Counted from the stretch's first letter, positions 17,261-26,448 are shown. The stretch: DNA of 64,000 bases from Streptomyces sp. V4I2 (GCF_030817655.1 NZ_JAUSZM010000003.1:4216001-4280000); one strand, 5' to 3'. Numbers and translations: made by a program. Notes: generated from the sequence alone by a model not told the origin.

Positions 17261-18139
17261 TCAGCGTCTGGGGGCGCGGACCACGCCTTCCTGGATGACC
17301 GAGATGGCGAGCTGCCCGTCCTGGGTGTAGATGCGGGCTTGGCCGAGGCCTCGGCCGCCGTGGGCCGAGGGTGACTCCTGGTCGTAGAGGAGCCATTCGT
17401 CGGCGCGGAACGGGCGGTGGAACCACATCGCGTGGTCCAGGGAGGCGCCGACGACGTCACCGACCGCCCAGCCGCCGCGGCCGTGCGCGAGGAGCACCGA
17501 GTCGAGGAGCGTCATGTCGGAGACGTACGTGGCGAGGACGACATGCAGCAGCGGTTCGTCAATAGCACCGCCGAGTTTGCCGTTGGTGCGGAACCAGACC
17601 TGGGAGTGCGGCTCGCGCGGCTCGCCGAAGGTGCCGTACGGCGGCTCGTCGACGTAACGCAGGTCGATCGCCTCGCGGGCCTCCAGGAACCTCTCCACGA
17701 CCTCCGGGGCGAGGTGGCCGTAGCCGCGCAGCCGCTCCTCGGAGGTGGGCAGCGTGACGGGGTCGACGGAGAGCGGCATCGGAGTCTGGTGCTCGAAGCC
17801 CTCCTCGTGCCGCTGGAAGGAGGCGGACAGCGCGAAGATCGGCTGGCCGTGCTGGACGGCGACGACGCGGCGCGCGGTGAAGGAACGGCCGTCGTTCATG
17901 CGGTCGACCGTGTAGACGATCGGCGCGCCGGGGTCGCCGGGACGCAGGAAGTACGCGTGGAGCGAGTGGGCGAGGCGGTCCTCGGGGACCGTCCGCCCGG
18001 CGGCGACGAGCGCCTGGGCCGCGACCTGCCCACCGAAGACGCGGGGGACGACGGCGGACCGGGACCGGCCGCGGAAGATGTTCTCCTCGATCTGCTCGAT
18101 GTCGAGCAGATCGAGGAGACTCTGTAGTGCCTGACTCAT
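17261..18139 (-). CDS. tesB: Acyl-CoA thioesterase II
   Basis: A 292-residue double-hotdog thioesterase that hydrolyses acyl-CoA to free fatty acid and CoA. Family features are FGGQVAAQALVAAGRTV near the N-terminus, LHAYFLRPGDP in the first hotdog, and SLDHAMWFHRPFRADEWLLY with the catalytic Asp in the second hotdog. Length is normal for TesB. It starts 35 bases downstream of the acyl-CoA dehydrogenase gene on the same strand and is probably co-transcribed, forming a small lipid-degradation unit. Confidence 0.92.
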   Translation of the reverse strand: MSQALQSLLDLLDIEQIEENIFRGRSRSAVVPRVFGGQVAAQALVAAGRTVPEDRLAHSLHAYFLRPGDPGAPIVYTVDRMNDGRSFTARRVVAVQHGQPIFALSASFQRHEEGFEHQTPMPLSVDPVTLPTSEERLRGYGHLAPEVVERFLEAREAIDLRYVDEPPYGTFGEPREPHSQVWFRTNGKLGGAIDEPLLHVVLATYVSDMTLLDSVLLAHGRGGWAVGDVVGASLDHAMWFHRPFRADEWLLYDQESPSAHGGRGLGQARIYTQDGQLAISVIQEGVVRAPRR

Positions 18140-18174
18140 GCAGTCATTTCTACTGGTCAGTGTTTTCGGCGGTC

Positions 18175-19332
18175 TTACAGACCCATGTCCTTCGCGATGA
18201 TCGACTTCATGATCTCGCTGGTGCCGCCGTAGATGCGGTTGACGCGGTTGTCCGCGTACAGGCGGGCGATCGGGTACTCGTTCATGAAGCCGTAGCCGCC
18301 GTGCAGCTGGAGGCAGCGGTCGATCACGCGGTGCGCGACCTCGGTGCAGAACAGCTTGGCGCTGGCGGCCTCGGCGGGGGTCAGCTCGCCCGCGTCGAGG
18401 GCCTCGAGCGCGCGGTCGGCGACGGCCTCGGCCGCGTCGACCTCGGCCTGGCAGGCGGCCAGCTCGAACTTGGTGTTCTGGAAGGAGGCGACGGTCTTGC
18501 CGAAGACGGTGCGGTCCTGCACGTACTCCTTGGCGAACCGGACCGCGGCCTTGGCCTGCGCGTAGGCGCCGAAGGCGATGCCCCAGCGCTCGGAGGCGAG
18601 GTTGTGGCCGAGGTAGTAGAAGCCCTTGTTCTCCTCGCCGAGAAGGTCCTCGACGGGGACCTTGACGTCGACGAACGCCAGCTCGGCGGTGTCGGAGGTC
18701 TTCAGGCCGAGCTTGTCGAGCTTGCGGCCGATGGAGTAGCCCTCGGACTTGGTGTCCACCGCGAAGAGGGAGATGCCGAAGCGGCGGTCCTCGGCGGTGG
18801 GCGCGGAGGTGCGGGCGCAGACGATCACGCGGTCGGCGTGGACGCCGCCGGTGATGAAGGTCTTGGAGCCGTTGAGGACGTAGTGCGTGCCGTCCTCGGA
18901 GAGCTTGGCGGTGGTCTTCATGCCCGCGAGGTCGGAGCCGGTGCCCGGCTCGGTCATCGCGAGCGCCCACATCTCCTCGCCGGAGACGAACTTCGGCAGG
19001 AAGCGCTTCTTCTGCTCGTCGGTGGCGAGCATCTTGATGTACGGCAGGCCGAGCAGCACGTGCACACCGGAGCCGCCGAACTGGACGCCCGCGCGGGAGG
19101 TCTCCTCGTACATCACGGCTTCGAACTTGTACGAGTCGATGCCGGCGCCGCCGAACTCCTCGTCCACGCGGATGCCGAAGACGCCGAGCTCGGCGAGCTT
19201 GTAGTAGAAGTCGCGCGGCGCCTGGCCTGCCGCGAACCACTCGTCGTAGACCGGGACGACCTCGGCCTCGATGAAGGCGCGCAGGGTCTCCCGGAACGCC
19301 TCGTGATCCTCGTTGAACACCGTACGGCGCAC
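18175..19332 (-). CDS. Acyl-CoA dehydrogenase
   Basis: A 385-residue FAD enzyme oxidising an acyl-CoA at the alpha-beta bond. GTG 19332 is chosen because a GGAGGTG site lies just upstream and family members begin RRTVFNEDHEAFR. Signatures are MTEPGTGSDLAGM (FAD/substrate loop), GSKTFITGG and the C-terminal LQLHGGYGFMNEYP and YGGTSEIMKSII. The usual Glu of the GEGTSE motif is replaced (RIYGGTSE), as in long-chain and isovaleryl-type enzymes where the catalytic Glu lies elsewhere. It heads the unit with tesB; a palindromic site lies upstream. Confidence 0.93.
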   Translation of the reverse strand: MRRTVFNEDHEAFRETLRAFIEAEVVPVYDEWFAAGQAPRDFYYKLAELGVFGIRVDEEFGGAGIDSYKFEAVMYEETSRAGVQFGGSGVHVLLGLPYIKMLATDEQKKRFLPKFVSGEEMWALAMTEPGTGSDLAGMKTTAKLSEDGTHYVLNGSKTFITGGVHADRVIVCARTSAPTAEDRRFGISLFAVDTKSEGYSIGRKLDKLGLKTSDTAELAFVDVKVPVEDLLGEENKGFYYLGHNLASERWGIAFGAYAQAKAAVRFAKEYVQDRTVFGKTVASFQNTKFELAACQAEVDAAEAVADRALEALDAGELTPAEAASAKLFCTEVAHRVIDRCLQLHGGYGFMNEYPIARLYADNRVNRIYGGTSEIMKSIIAKDMGL

Positions 19333-19362
19333 CGCGCCACCTCCACGTACTCTCGGCATGTC

Positions 19363-19380
19363 TAAGCGCTTGCTCACTTA
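19363..19380. promoter_or_regulatory. Candidate TetR-type operator upstream of acyl-CoA dehydrogenase
   Basis: TAAGCGCTTGCTCACTTA contains the AAGCGCTT palindrome and partial AAGC/GCTT symmetry typical of TetR-family operators near fatty-acid catabolism genes. It lies 31 bases before the GTG start. The remaining 19381-19636 is GC-rich with no gene that I can support. Confidence 0.4.
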
Positions 19381-19636
19381 CCGTACCGGCGAGTACGAAG
19401 GCGCGTCCAGGTAACGCTCGTCACGTAAAACCCGGGCCGCGCCCTGGACCCCGACCCTTTCCCCCCACCCACCCAACTCGGTGCGATGAGATGGCACCCC
19501 TCACGGGGCTCCGCCCCGGGCCCCGGCAGGGGTTCCGCCCCCCGGCCCGCGAGGCCGCAGCCGCCGACGGCGCTCAACCCCCACGAGGGCCACCCGCACC
19601 CGACGACGAGAGTTGTACGGGTGGTGCGGGTGGGAA

Positions 19637-19662
19637 CAACAAAACCCGGCCGGAGGCCGGGT
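19637..19662 (-). terminator. Terminator of the TetR regulator gene
   Basis: On the minus strand ACCCGGCC and GGCCGGGT (19644-19651 with 19655-19662) form an 8-bp stem with a 3-base loop followed by TTTTGTTGTT. It begins 8 bases after the tetR stop. Confidence 0.85.
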
Positions 19663-19669
19663 GCACCCC

Positions 19670-20263
19670 TCACCCACCCGCGGCCGCAAACGCCCCCCGA
19701 GCCATCCGATGCAGCAACCCCGCGGTGACCCCCCGCCCCGGCAACGCCCCCGCTCTCCCCAGATGCGGCGTCGAGTTCAGCAGCCCGAACACCGAGTGCA
19801 CAGCAGACCGCGCCGTCGGCTCGCCGAGCGCCGGGTACACCTTCCGCACCACCTCCACCCACAGCTCGACGTACTGCCGCTGAAGCTGCCGCACCAGCTT
19901 GCGGTCACTGTCCCGCAGCCGGTCCAGCTCACGGTCGTGCAGCGTGATCAGCGGACGGTCGTCGAGGGCGAAGTCGATGTGGCCCTCGATCAAGGAGTCG
20001 AGGAGGACCTCCGGGTCAACCCCGTCCGCCTCCTGGGCCCGCCGCTTCGCCCCCGTCAGCAGCTGCCCGCTGATCCCCACCAGCAGCTCCGCCAGCATCG
20101 CGTCCTTGCCCGCGAAGTGCCGGTACAGACCGGGCCCGCTGATGCCGACCGCGGCACCTATCTCGTCGACGCCGACGCCGTGGAAGCCGCGTTCGGCGAA
20201 CAGGCGCGCGGCCTCTTTGAGGATCTGCTCGCGGCGGGTGGGGGCGTCGGTTCTCGTGGCCAT
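19670..20263 (-). CDS. TetR-family repressor of the leucine-catabolism operon
   Basis: A 197-residue TetR regulator. The N-terminal helix-turn-helix is typical (ILKEAARLFAERGFHGVGVDEIGAAVGISGPGLYRHFAGKDAML). The C-terminal ligand domain is helical and presumably senses an acyl-CoA. It is divergent from the carboxylase operon with 95 bases between starts, and two near-identical palindromes lie in that gap. I infer it represses itself and the operon until branched-chain acyl-CoA accumulates. This arrangement is conserved in Streptomyces. Confidence 0.9.
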   Translation of the reverse strand: MATRTDAPTRREQILKEAARLFAERGFHGVGVDEIGAAVGISGPGLYRHFAGKDAMLAELLVGISGQLLTGAKRRAQEADGVDPEVLLDSLIEGHIDFALDDRPLITLHDRELDRLRDSDRKLVRQLQRQYVELWVEVVRKVYPALGEPTARSAVHSVFGLLNSTPHLGRAGALPGRGVTAGLLHRMARGAFAAAGG

Positions 20264-20285
20264 GAAAGTAATTCTAGACAGGGAG

Positions 20286-20301
20286 GTTAGCGGTCGTTAA
20301 C
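20286..20301. promoter_or_regulatory. TetR operator copy 1
   Basis: GTTAGCGGTCGTTAAC, an imperfect 16-bp palindrome (GTTAgCG/CGTTAAC). It is 23 bases upstream of the tetR start and lies in the tetR/carboxylase divergent promoter region. Confidence 0.7.
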
Positions 20302-20313
20302 CTGGTGGAAATG

Positions 20314-20329
20314 GTTAACGCTCATTAAC
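20314..20329. promoter_or_regulatory. TetR operator copy 2
   Basis: GTTAACGCTCATTAAC, a second copy of the same 16-bp palindrome, 28 bases centre to centre from copy 1 and 30 bases before the carboxylase ATG. Confidence 0.7.
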
Positions 20330-20358
20330 AGTCGATCGCTGGGTGAGGGGACCGCAGG

Positions 20359-21975
20359 ATGCAGGAGGCAGCAGAGCTGACGAGCGCGGCAGATCCCGCG
20401 TCCGAGGCCTGGCGGGCCAACGAAAAGGCCCACCTCGCACTCGTCGAGGAACTGCGCGGCAAGCTCGCCGCGGCCCGCCTGGGCGGCGGCGAGAAGGCGC
20501 GGGCACGGCACACCGCGCGCGGCAAGCTGCTGCCCCGGGACCGGGTCGACGCCCTCCTCGATCCCGGCTCGCCCTTCCTGGAGCTGGCGCCCCTCGCGGC
20601 CGAGGGGATGTACGAGGGACAGGCCCCGGCCGCCGGCGTCATCGCCGGGATCGGCCGGGTCGGCGGGCGCGAGTGCGTGATCGTCGCCAATGACGCCACC
20701 GTCAAGGGCGGGACGTACTACCCGATGACGGTCAAGAAGCACCTGCGCGCGCAGGAGGTCGCCCTCGAGAACCGGCTTCCGTGCATCTACCTCGTCGATT
20801 CCGGCGGCGCCTTCCTGCCCATGCAGGACGAGGTCTTCCCCGACCGCGAGCACTTCGGGCGGATCTTCTACAACCAGGCCCGGATGTCCGGCGCCCGCAT
20901 TCCGCAGATCGCCGCGGTGCTCGGGTCGTGCACCGCGGGAGGGGCGTACGTCCCGGCCATGAGCGACGAGGCGGTGATCGTGCGCAACCAGGGGACGATC
21001 TTCCTGGGCGGCCCCCCGCTCGTGAAGGCCGCCACCGGCGAGGTCGTCACCGCGGAGGAACTCGGCGGCGGCGAGGTGCACGCGCGCGTGTCCGGTGTCA
21101 CCGACCACCTCGCGGAGGACGACGCGCACGCCCTGCGGATCGTACGCACCATCGCCGCCACGCTCCCCGCGCGCGGGCCCCTCCCCTGGGAGGTCACGCC
21201 CGCCGCAGAGCCCAAGGTCGACCCGTACGGGCTGTACGGCGCCGTGCCGGTGGACTCCCGTACCCCCTACGACGTACGCGAGATCATCGCGCGCGTGGTC
21301 GACGGCTCCCGCTTCGCCGAGTTCAAGTCCGAGTTCGGGCAGACCCTCGTCACCGGCTTCGCCCGCATCCAGGGCCACCCGGTGGGGATCGTCGCCAACA
21401 ACGGCATCCTGTTCTCCGAGTCCGCCCAGAAGGGCGCCCACTTCATCGAGCTCTGCGACCAGCGCGGGATCCCGCTCCTGTTCCTGCAGAACGTCTCCGG
21501 CTTCATGGTCGGCAAGGACTACGAGGCCGGCGGCATCGCCAAGCACGGCGCCAAGATGGTCACGGCCGTCGCCTGCACGCGCGTGCCGAAGCTGACGGTC
21601 GTGGTCGGCGGGTCGTACGGCGCCGGGAACTACTCCATGTGCGGCCGGGCCTACTCCCCCCGCTTCCTGTGGATGTGGCCCAACGCCAAGATCTCCGTCA
21701 TGGGCGGCGAACAGGCCGCGTCGGTCCTGGCCACCGTGAAGCGGGACCAGCTGGAGGCGCGCGGCGAGCAGTGGCCCGCCGAGGAGGAGGACACCTTCAA
21801 GGCGCCGATCCGCGCGCAGTACGAACGCCAGGGCAACGCCTACTACGCGACCGCCCGGCTGTGGGACGACGGGGTCATCGACCCGCTCGACACCCGGCAG
21901 GTGCTGGGGCTGGCCCTGACGGCGTGTGCCAACGCGCCGCTGGGCGACCCCCAGTTCGGCGTCTTCCGGATGTGA
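20359..21975 (+). CDS. accD1: Methylcrotonyl-CoA carboxylase, carboxyltransferase (beta) subunit
   Basis: A 538-residue biotin-dependent carboxyltransferase. Segments VKGGTYYPMTVKKHLRAQE, GGAYVPAMSDEAVIV and GGSYGAGNYSMCGRAY are characteristic of the 3-methylcrotonyl-CoA type rather than propionyl-CoA carboxylase. It transfers carboxyl from carboxybiotin to 3-methylcrotonyl-CoA in leucine breakdown. A GAGGGGACCGCAGG region precedes the ATG. It is the first of four tightly packed genes; only 8 bases separate it from the biotin carboxylase gene. Confidence 0.92.
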   Translation: MQEAAELTSAADPASEAWRANEKAHLALVEELRGKLAAARLGGGEKARARHTARGKLLPRDRVDALLDPGSPFLELAPLAAEGMYEGQAPAAGVIAGIGRVGGRECVIVANDATVKGGTYYPMTVKKHLRAQEVALENRLPCIYLVDSGGAFLPMQDEVFPDREHFGRIFYNQARMSGARIPQIAAVLGSCTAGGAYVPAMSDEAVIVRNQGTIFLGGPPLVKAATGEVVTAEELGGGEVHARVSGVTDHLAEDDAHALRIVRTIAATLPARGPLPWEVTPAAEPKVDPYGLYGAVPVDSRTPYDVREIIARVVDGSRFAEFKSEFGQTLVTGFARIQGHPVGIVANNGILFSESAQKGAHFIELCDQRGIPLLFLQNVSGFMVGKDYEAGGIAKHGAKMVTAVACTRVPKLTVVVGGSYGAGNYSMCGRAYSPRFLWMWPNAKISVMGGEQAASVLATVKRDQLEARGEQWPAEEEDTFKAPIRAQYERQGNAYYATARLWDDGVIDPLDTRQVLGLALTACANAPLGDPQFGVFRM

Positions 21976-21983
21976 GGGGCGCC

Positions 21984-24026
21984 ATGACGACGAGGGGCTT
22001 CACCACGATGTTCGACACAGTCCTTGTGGCCAACCGGGGCGAGATCGCCGTCCGCGTGATCCGTACGCTGCGGTCGCTGGGCGTGCGCTCGGTGGCCGTC
22101 TTCTCCGACGCCGACGCGGACGCCCGGCACGTCCGGGAGGCCGACACGGCCGTACGGATCGGTCCGGCGCCCGCCGCCGAGAGCTATCTGTCCGCCGAGC
22201 GGCTCCTGGAGGCGGCCGCCCGCACCGGCGCCCAGGCCGTCCACCCCGGCTACGGCTTCCTCGCCGAGAACGCCGGCTTCGCACGCGCGTGCGCCGACGC
22301 GGGGCTGGTGTTCATCGGGCCGCCGGCCGACGCCATCTCCCTTATGGGCGACAAGATCCGCGCCAAGGAGACGGTGCAGGCGGCGGGCGTGCCAGTCGTC
22401 CCCGGCTCCAGTGGCAGCGGACTCAGCGACGCCCAACTCGCCGACGCCGCCCGGGAGATCGGCGTGCCGGTGCTGCTGAAGCCGAGCGCGGGCGGGGGCG
22501 GCAAGGGCATGCGGCTGGTGCGGGACCCCGCGGTCCTCGCCGACGAGATCGCCGCCGCGCGCCGCGAGGCCCGCGCCTCCTTCGGCGACGACACGCTGCT
22601 CGTCGAGCGGTGGGTCGACCGGCCCCGGCACATCGAGATCCAGGTCCTGGCGGACGGCCACGGGCACGTGGTCCACCTCGGCGAGCGCGAGTGCTCCCTC
22701 CAGCGCCGCCACCAGAAGATCATCGAGGAGGCGCCCAGCGTGCTCCTCGACGACAAGACCCGCGCGGCGATGGGCGAGGCGGCGGTGCAGGCGGCGCGTT
22801 CATGCGGGTACGCGGGCGCGGGGACGGTCGAGTTCATCGTCCCCGGGAACGACCCGGCGTCGTACTACTTCATGGAGATGAACACCCGCCTCCAGGTGGA
22901 GCACCCGGTCACCGAACTGGTCACCGGCCTCGACCTGGTGGAGTGGCAGCTGCGGGTCGCGGCCGGTGAGCGACTGCCGTACGAACAGGACGACATCAGG
23001 CTCACCGGGCACGCGATCGAAGCCCGCCTCTGCGCCGAGGACCCCACCCGCGGGTTCCTGCCCTCCGGCGGGACAGTGCTCGAGCTCCACGAGCCGCAGG
23101 GCGACGGCGTACGCACCGACTCCGGGCTCAGCGAGGGCACCGAGGTCGGCAGCCTGTACGACCCGATGCTGTCCAAGGTGATCGCGTACGGCCCGGACCG
23201 GGCGACCGCGCTCCGCAAGCTCCGGGCGGCCCTCGCGGAGACGGTCACGCTGGGCGTGCCGACCAACGCCGGGTTCCTGCGGCGGCTGCTCGCGCATCCG
23301 GCGGTCGTGGCGGGCGAGTTGGACACGGGGCTGGTCGAGCGGGAGGTCGAAGGGCTCGTACCGGCCGAGGTGCCGCGGGAGGTGTACGTGGCGGCGGCGC
23401 TGCTGCGCCAGGCCGCCCTCGGCGGCGCGGAAGGCACCGGCTGGGCCGACCCGTTCTCCGCCACGGACGGCTGGCGCCTGGGCGGCGAACGGGCCTGGAC
23501 GGCGCACCACCTGCGGGTGGCGGGGCACGACCCGCTCACCGTCCGCGTGCGCAGCACACCGGGCGGCGGGGCGGAGGTACTGCCCGACGGCGCGGAGGTG
23601 CCCCTCCCGGTACGCGCGGGTCCGCCCCCGGGCCCGGGCGCCGAGGCGCGCTTCACCGTCCAGCTCGACGGGATCGCCCACACCTTCGCCGCGCTGCCGG
23701 ACGGCACCTGGCTGGGCCGGGACGGCGACGCGTGGCACGTGCGCGACCACGACCCGGTCGCCGCCTCGCTCACCCGGGCCAGACACGCGGGCGCCGACTC
23801 CCTCACCGCACCGATGCCCGGCACGGTCACCGTCGTGAAGGTCGCCGTCGGCGACGAGGTGACCGCCGGGCAGAGCCTGCTGGTCGTCGAGGCGATGAAG
23901 ATGGAGCACGTCATCTCCGCCCCGCACGCCGGCACGGTCACCGAGCTGGACGTGGCGCCGGGCTCGACGGTCGCCATGGACCAGGTACTGGCGGTCATCG
24001 CCCCCGTGGAGGAGGAGACGGCATGA
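21984..24026 (+). CDS. accA1: Methylcrotonyl-CoA carboxylase, biotin carboxylase/BCCP (alpha) subunit
   Basis: A 680-residue protein joining an ATP-grasp biotin carboxylase (residues about 9-455; VLVANRGEIAVRVIRTLR, the KPSAGGGGKGM phosphate loop, and EMNTRLQVEHPVTE) to a C-terminal biotin carrier domain with VEAMKMEH, whose Lys is biotinylated. ATG 21984 has GAGGGG 5 bases upstream; ATG 22008 (MFDTVLVANRG) is a common family start and also has GAGGGG at suitable distance, so the start is uncertain by 8 codons. It overlaps the next gene by 4 bases. Confidence 0.94.
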   Translation: MTTRGFTTMFDTVLVANRGEIAVRVIRTLRSLGVRSVAVFSDADADARHVREADTAVRIGPAPAAESYLSAERLLEAAARTGAQAVHPGYGFLAENAGFARACADAGLVFIGPPADAISLMGDKIRAKETVQAAGVPVVPGSSGSGLSDAQLADAAREIGVPVLLKPSAGGGGKGMRLVRDPAVLADEIAAARREARASFGDDTLLVERWVDRPRHIEIQVLADGHGHVVHLGERECSLQRRHQKIIEEAPSVLLDDKTRAAMGEAAVQAARSCGYAGAGTVEFIVPGNDPASYYFMEMNTRLQVEHPVTELVTGLDLVEWQLRVAAGERLPYEQDDIRLTGHAIEARLCAEDPTRGFLPSGGTVLELHEPQGDGVRTDSGLSEGTEVGSLYDPMLSKVIAYGPDRATALRKLRAALAETVTLGVPTNAGFLRRLLAHPAVVAGELDTGLVEREVEGLVPAEVPREVYVAAALLRQAALGGAEGTGWADPFSATDGWRLGGERAWTAHHLRVAGHDPLTVRVRSTPGGGAEVLPDGAEVPLPVRAGPPPGPGAEARFTVQLDGIAHTFAALPDGTWLGRDGDAWHVRDHDPVAASLTRARHAGADSLTAPMPGTVTVVKVAVGDEVTAGQSLLVVEAMKMEHVISAPHAGTVTELDVAPGSTVAMDQVLAVIAPVEEETA

Positions 24027-24979
24027 GCACTCCGGAACTGGGCCTACCGATGGTCGTACCGGCCCCGGGCCTGCCCGCGCGCGTCCGCATCCACGAGGTC
24101 GGCGCGCGCGACGGCCTGCAGAACGAGAAGGCGACCGTGCCCACCGAGGTCAAAGCGGAGTTCGTCCGCCGGCTGGCCGAGGCCGGCCTGACGACCATCG
24201 AGGCCACCAGCTTCGTCCACCCCAAGTGGGTGCCCCAACTGGCCGATGCTGAGCAGCTGTTCCCGCTGGTGAGCGACTTGGAGGTGGCGCTCCCGGTCCT
24301 CGTACCGAACGAACGCGGCCTGGACCGGGCCCTCGCGCTGGGCGCCCGTCGCGTCGCCGTCTTCGCGAGCGCCACCGAGTCCTTCGCCAAGGCCAACCTC
24401 AACCGCACGGTCGACGAGGCGCTGGCGATGTTCGAGCCGGTGGTGGCGAGGGCCAAGTCACAGGATGTCCACGTGCGCGGCTACCTGTCGATGTGCTTCG
24501 GCGACCCGTGGGAGGGCGCGGTCCCGGTCCCCCAGGTCGTCCACGTCTGCCGAGCCCTCCTCGACATGGGCTGCGACGAACTGAGCCTGGGCGACACGAT
24601 CGGGGTGGCGACGCCGGGCCACGTCCTCGCGCTGCTCACCGAGCTCACGGAACACCGGGTCCCCACAGGTGCGTTGGGCGTGCACTTCCACGACACGTAC
24701 GGCCAGGCGCTCTCCAACACCCTGGCCGCCCTCCAGTACGGCGTCACCACGGTCGACGCCTCCGCGGGCGGCCTCGGCGGCTGCCCGTACGCGAAGTCCG
24801 CGACCGGCAACCTCGCCACCGAAGACCTCGTGTGGATGCTTCAGGGCCTCGGCATCGACACGGGAGTCGACCTCGCCCGCCTCGTCGCCACGAGCGCGTG
24901 GATGGCCGAACAACTGGGCCGACCGAGCCCCTCCCGCACCGTCCGAGCCTTGTCCCACAAGGACCCCAAGGAGCAGTGA
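24023..24979 (+). CDS. Hydroxymethylglutaryl-CoA lyase
   Basis: A 318-residue TIM-barrel lyase that splits HMG-CoA into acetoacetate and acetyl-CoA, the last step of leucine catabolism. Seen are EVGARDGLQNE (catalytic Arg and metal-binding Asp), HFHDTYGQALSN (metal-binding His pair) and GGLGGCPYAKSATGN (the catalytic Cys loop). ATG 24023 overlaps the carboxylase stop as ATGA, so translation is coupled. The 3-methylglutaconyl-CoA hydratase that should act between MCC and this enzyme is not in the cluster. Confidence 0.95.
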   Translation: MSTPELGLPMVVPAPGLPARVRIHEVGARDGLQNEKATVPTEVKAEFVRRLAEAGLTTIEATSFVHPKWVPQLADAEQLFPLVSDLEVALPVLVPNERGLDRALALGARRVAVFASATESFAKANLNRTVDEALAMFEPVVARAKSQDVHVRGYLSMCFGDPWEGAVPVPQVVHVCRALLDMGCDELSLGDTIGVATPGHVLALLTELTEHRVPTGALGVHFHDTYGQALSNTLAALQYGVTTVDASAGGLGGCPYAKSATGNLATEDLVWMLQGLGIDTGVDLARLVATSAWMAEQLGRPSPSRTVRALSHKDPKEQ

Positions 24980-24985
24980 CCTGCC

Positions 24986-26146
24986 ATGGACCACCGTCTC
25001 TCCCCCGAGCTGGAGGAACTCCGCCGCACGGTCGAGGAGTTCGCCCACGACGTCGTCGCCCCGAAGATCGGCGACTTCTACGAGCGGCACGAGTTCCCGT
25101 ACGAGATCGTCCGCGAGATGGGCCGCATGGGCCTGTTCGGGCTGCCGTTCCCGGAGGAGTACGGCGGCATGGGCGGCGACTATCTCGCCCTCGGCATCGC
25201 GCTGGAGGAACTCGCGCGCGTCGACTCGTCGGTGGCGATCACGCTGGAGGCGGGCGTCTCGCTGGGCGCGATGCCGATCCATCTGTACGGCACCGAGGCC
25301 CAGAAGCGGGAGTGGCTGCCCCGCCTGTGCACGGGCGAGATGCTCGGCGCGTTCGGCCTCACGGAGCCGGACGGCGGCTCCGACGCGGGGGCGACGCATA
25401 CGACGGCCCGGCTCGACTCGGAGACGAACGAGTGGGTGATCAACGGCACCAAGTGCTTCATCACCAACTCCGGCACGGACATCACCGGGTTGGTCACGGT
25501 CACGGCGGTGACGGGCCGCAAGCCGGACGGCAGGCCGCTGATCTCGGCGATCATCGTCCCTTCGGGCACCCCGGGCTTCTCAGTCGCGGCGCCGTACTCG
25601 AAGGTCGGCTGGAACGCCTCCGACACCCGCGAGCTGTCGTTCTCCGACGTCCGGGTCCCGGCCGCGAACCTGCTGGGCGAGGAGGGCCGGGGCTACGCCC
25701 AGTTCCTGCGCATCCTCGACGAGGGCCGGATCGCCATCGCGGCGCTGGCGACGGGGCTCGCCCAGGGCTGTGTGGACGAGTCGGTGACGTACGCGAAGGA
25801 ACGCCACGCGTTCGGCCGCCCCATCGGCGCCAACCAGGCCATCCAGTTCAAGATCGCCGACATGGAGATGAAGGCCCACACCGCCCGCCTCGCCTGGCGC
25901 GACGCGGCGTCCCGCCTGGTGTCCGGCGACCCCTTCAAGAAGGAGGCCGCCCTGGCGAAGCTGTACTCCTCGACGATCGCCGTGGACAACGCCCGCGACG
26001 CCACCCAGATCCACGGCGGCTACGGCTTCATGAACGAGTACCCGGTCGCCCGCATGTGGCGCGACTCCAAGATCCTGGAGATCGGCGAGGGCACGAGCGA
26101 GGTGCAGCGGATGCTGATCGCGCGGGAGTTGGGGCTGGTGGGCTGA
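24986..26146 (+). CDS. acdH: Acyl-CoA dehydrogenase AcdH (branched-chain acyl-CoA)
   Basis: A 386-residue FAD-dependent dehydrogenase, 6 bases after HMG-CoA lyase, fourth gene of the operon. Signatures are GLTEPDGGSDAGAT, NGTKCFITNSGT, IHGGYGFMNEYP and GEGTSEVQRMLIARELG with the Glu of the short/branched-chain subgroup. Its S. coelicolor counterpart (SCO2779) was named acdH for a role in branched-chain amino acid catabolism. Here it would make 3-methylcrotonyl-CoA from isovaleryl-CoA, the substrate of the two upstream carboxylase subunits, and it probably also serves valine and isoleucine. Confidence 0.93.
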   Translation: MDHRLSPELEELRRTVEEFAHDVVAPKIGDFYERHEFPYEIVREMGRMGLFGLPFPEEYGGMGGDYLALGIALEELARVDSSVAITLEAGVSLGAMPIHLYGTEAQKREWLPRLCTGEMLGAFGLTEPDGGSDAGATHTTARLDSETNEWVINGTKCFITNSGTDITGLVTVTAVTGRKPDGRPLISAIIVPSGTPGFSVAAPYSKVGWNASDTRELSFSDVRVPAANLLGEEGRGYAQFLRILDEGRIAIAALATGLAQGCVDESVTYAKERHAFGRPIGANQAIQFKIADMEMKAHTARLAWRDAASRLVSGDPFKKEAALAKLYSSTIAVDNARDATQIHGGYGFMNEYPVARMWRDSKILEIGEGTSEVQRMLIARELGLVG

Positions 26147-26154
26147 GCGCGCGG

Positions 26155-26190
26155 CTCGCCGGCCCGCGTCCGCCGGGGCGGGCCGGCGAG
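26155..26190 (+). terminator. Terminator of the leucine-catabolism operon
   Basis: Perfect 13-bp stem (26155-26167 with 26178-26190) and 10-base loop, starting 8 bases after the acdH stop. Confidence 0.8.
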
Positions 26191-26214
26191 GGCCACTCGG
26201 CCCTACCGCCCCAA

Positions 26215-26398
26215 CCGCCGCCGTACGCGCCGAACCTGACGGTTGTCGGCGACTGCGTCCAGGAGCCGAGCCCGGTCCCGCCCTCGTACGCCGGACCCTC
26301 CAGACGCAGCAGGGAGCCGTCACAGACGACGGCGTACTCGACCGGCGTGTCCGCCTTCGGGTTGTGCACCCATACCTGGGTGGGCTGTCGCAGTTCCG
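26215..26398 (-). pseudogene. Short remnant of an unidentified gene
   Basis: The minus strand encodes PTQVWVHNPKADTPVEYAVV and a continuation to TVRFGAYGG that reads like genuine protein, but the frame beyond about 26215 becomes the GC-rich terminator region of acdH. No upstream start with a ribosome site is evident. I take it as a decayed fragment at the edge of the accessory island. Confidence 0.35.
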
Positions 26399-26448
26399 CC
26401 GGTGGATCTCATGTGGGTCCCTCGCCCAGCCACTCCCAGCCCCACCGC

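Noticed and set aside
20359..24026. Propionyl-CoA carboxylase for polyketide precursor supply
   Set aside because: Motifs of the beta subunit and the HMG-CoA lyase and acyl-CoA dehydrogenase neighbours fit methylcrotonyl-CoA carboxylase in leucine breakdown much better.
26028..26369. A 113-residue minus-strand gene
   Set aside because: Only its first half reads like protein; the second half overlaps acdH and its terminator in antisense. Recorded as a remnant instead.
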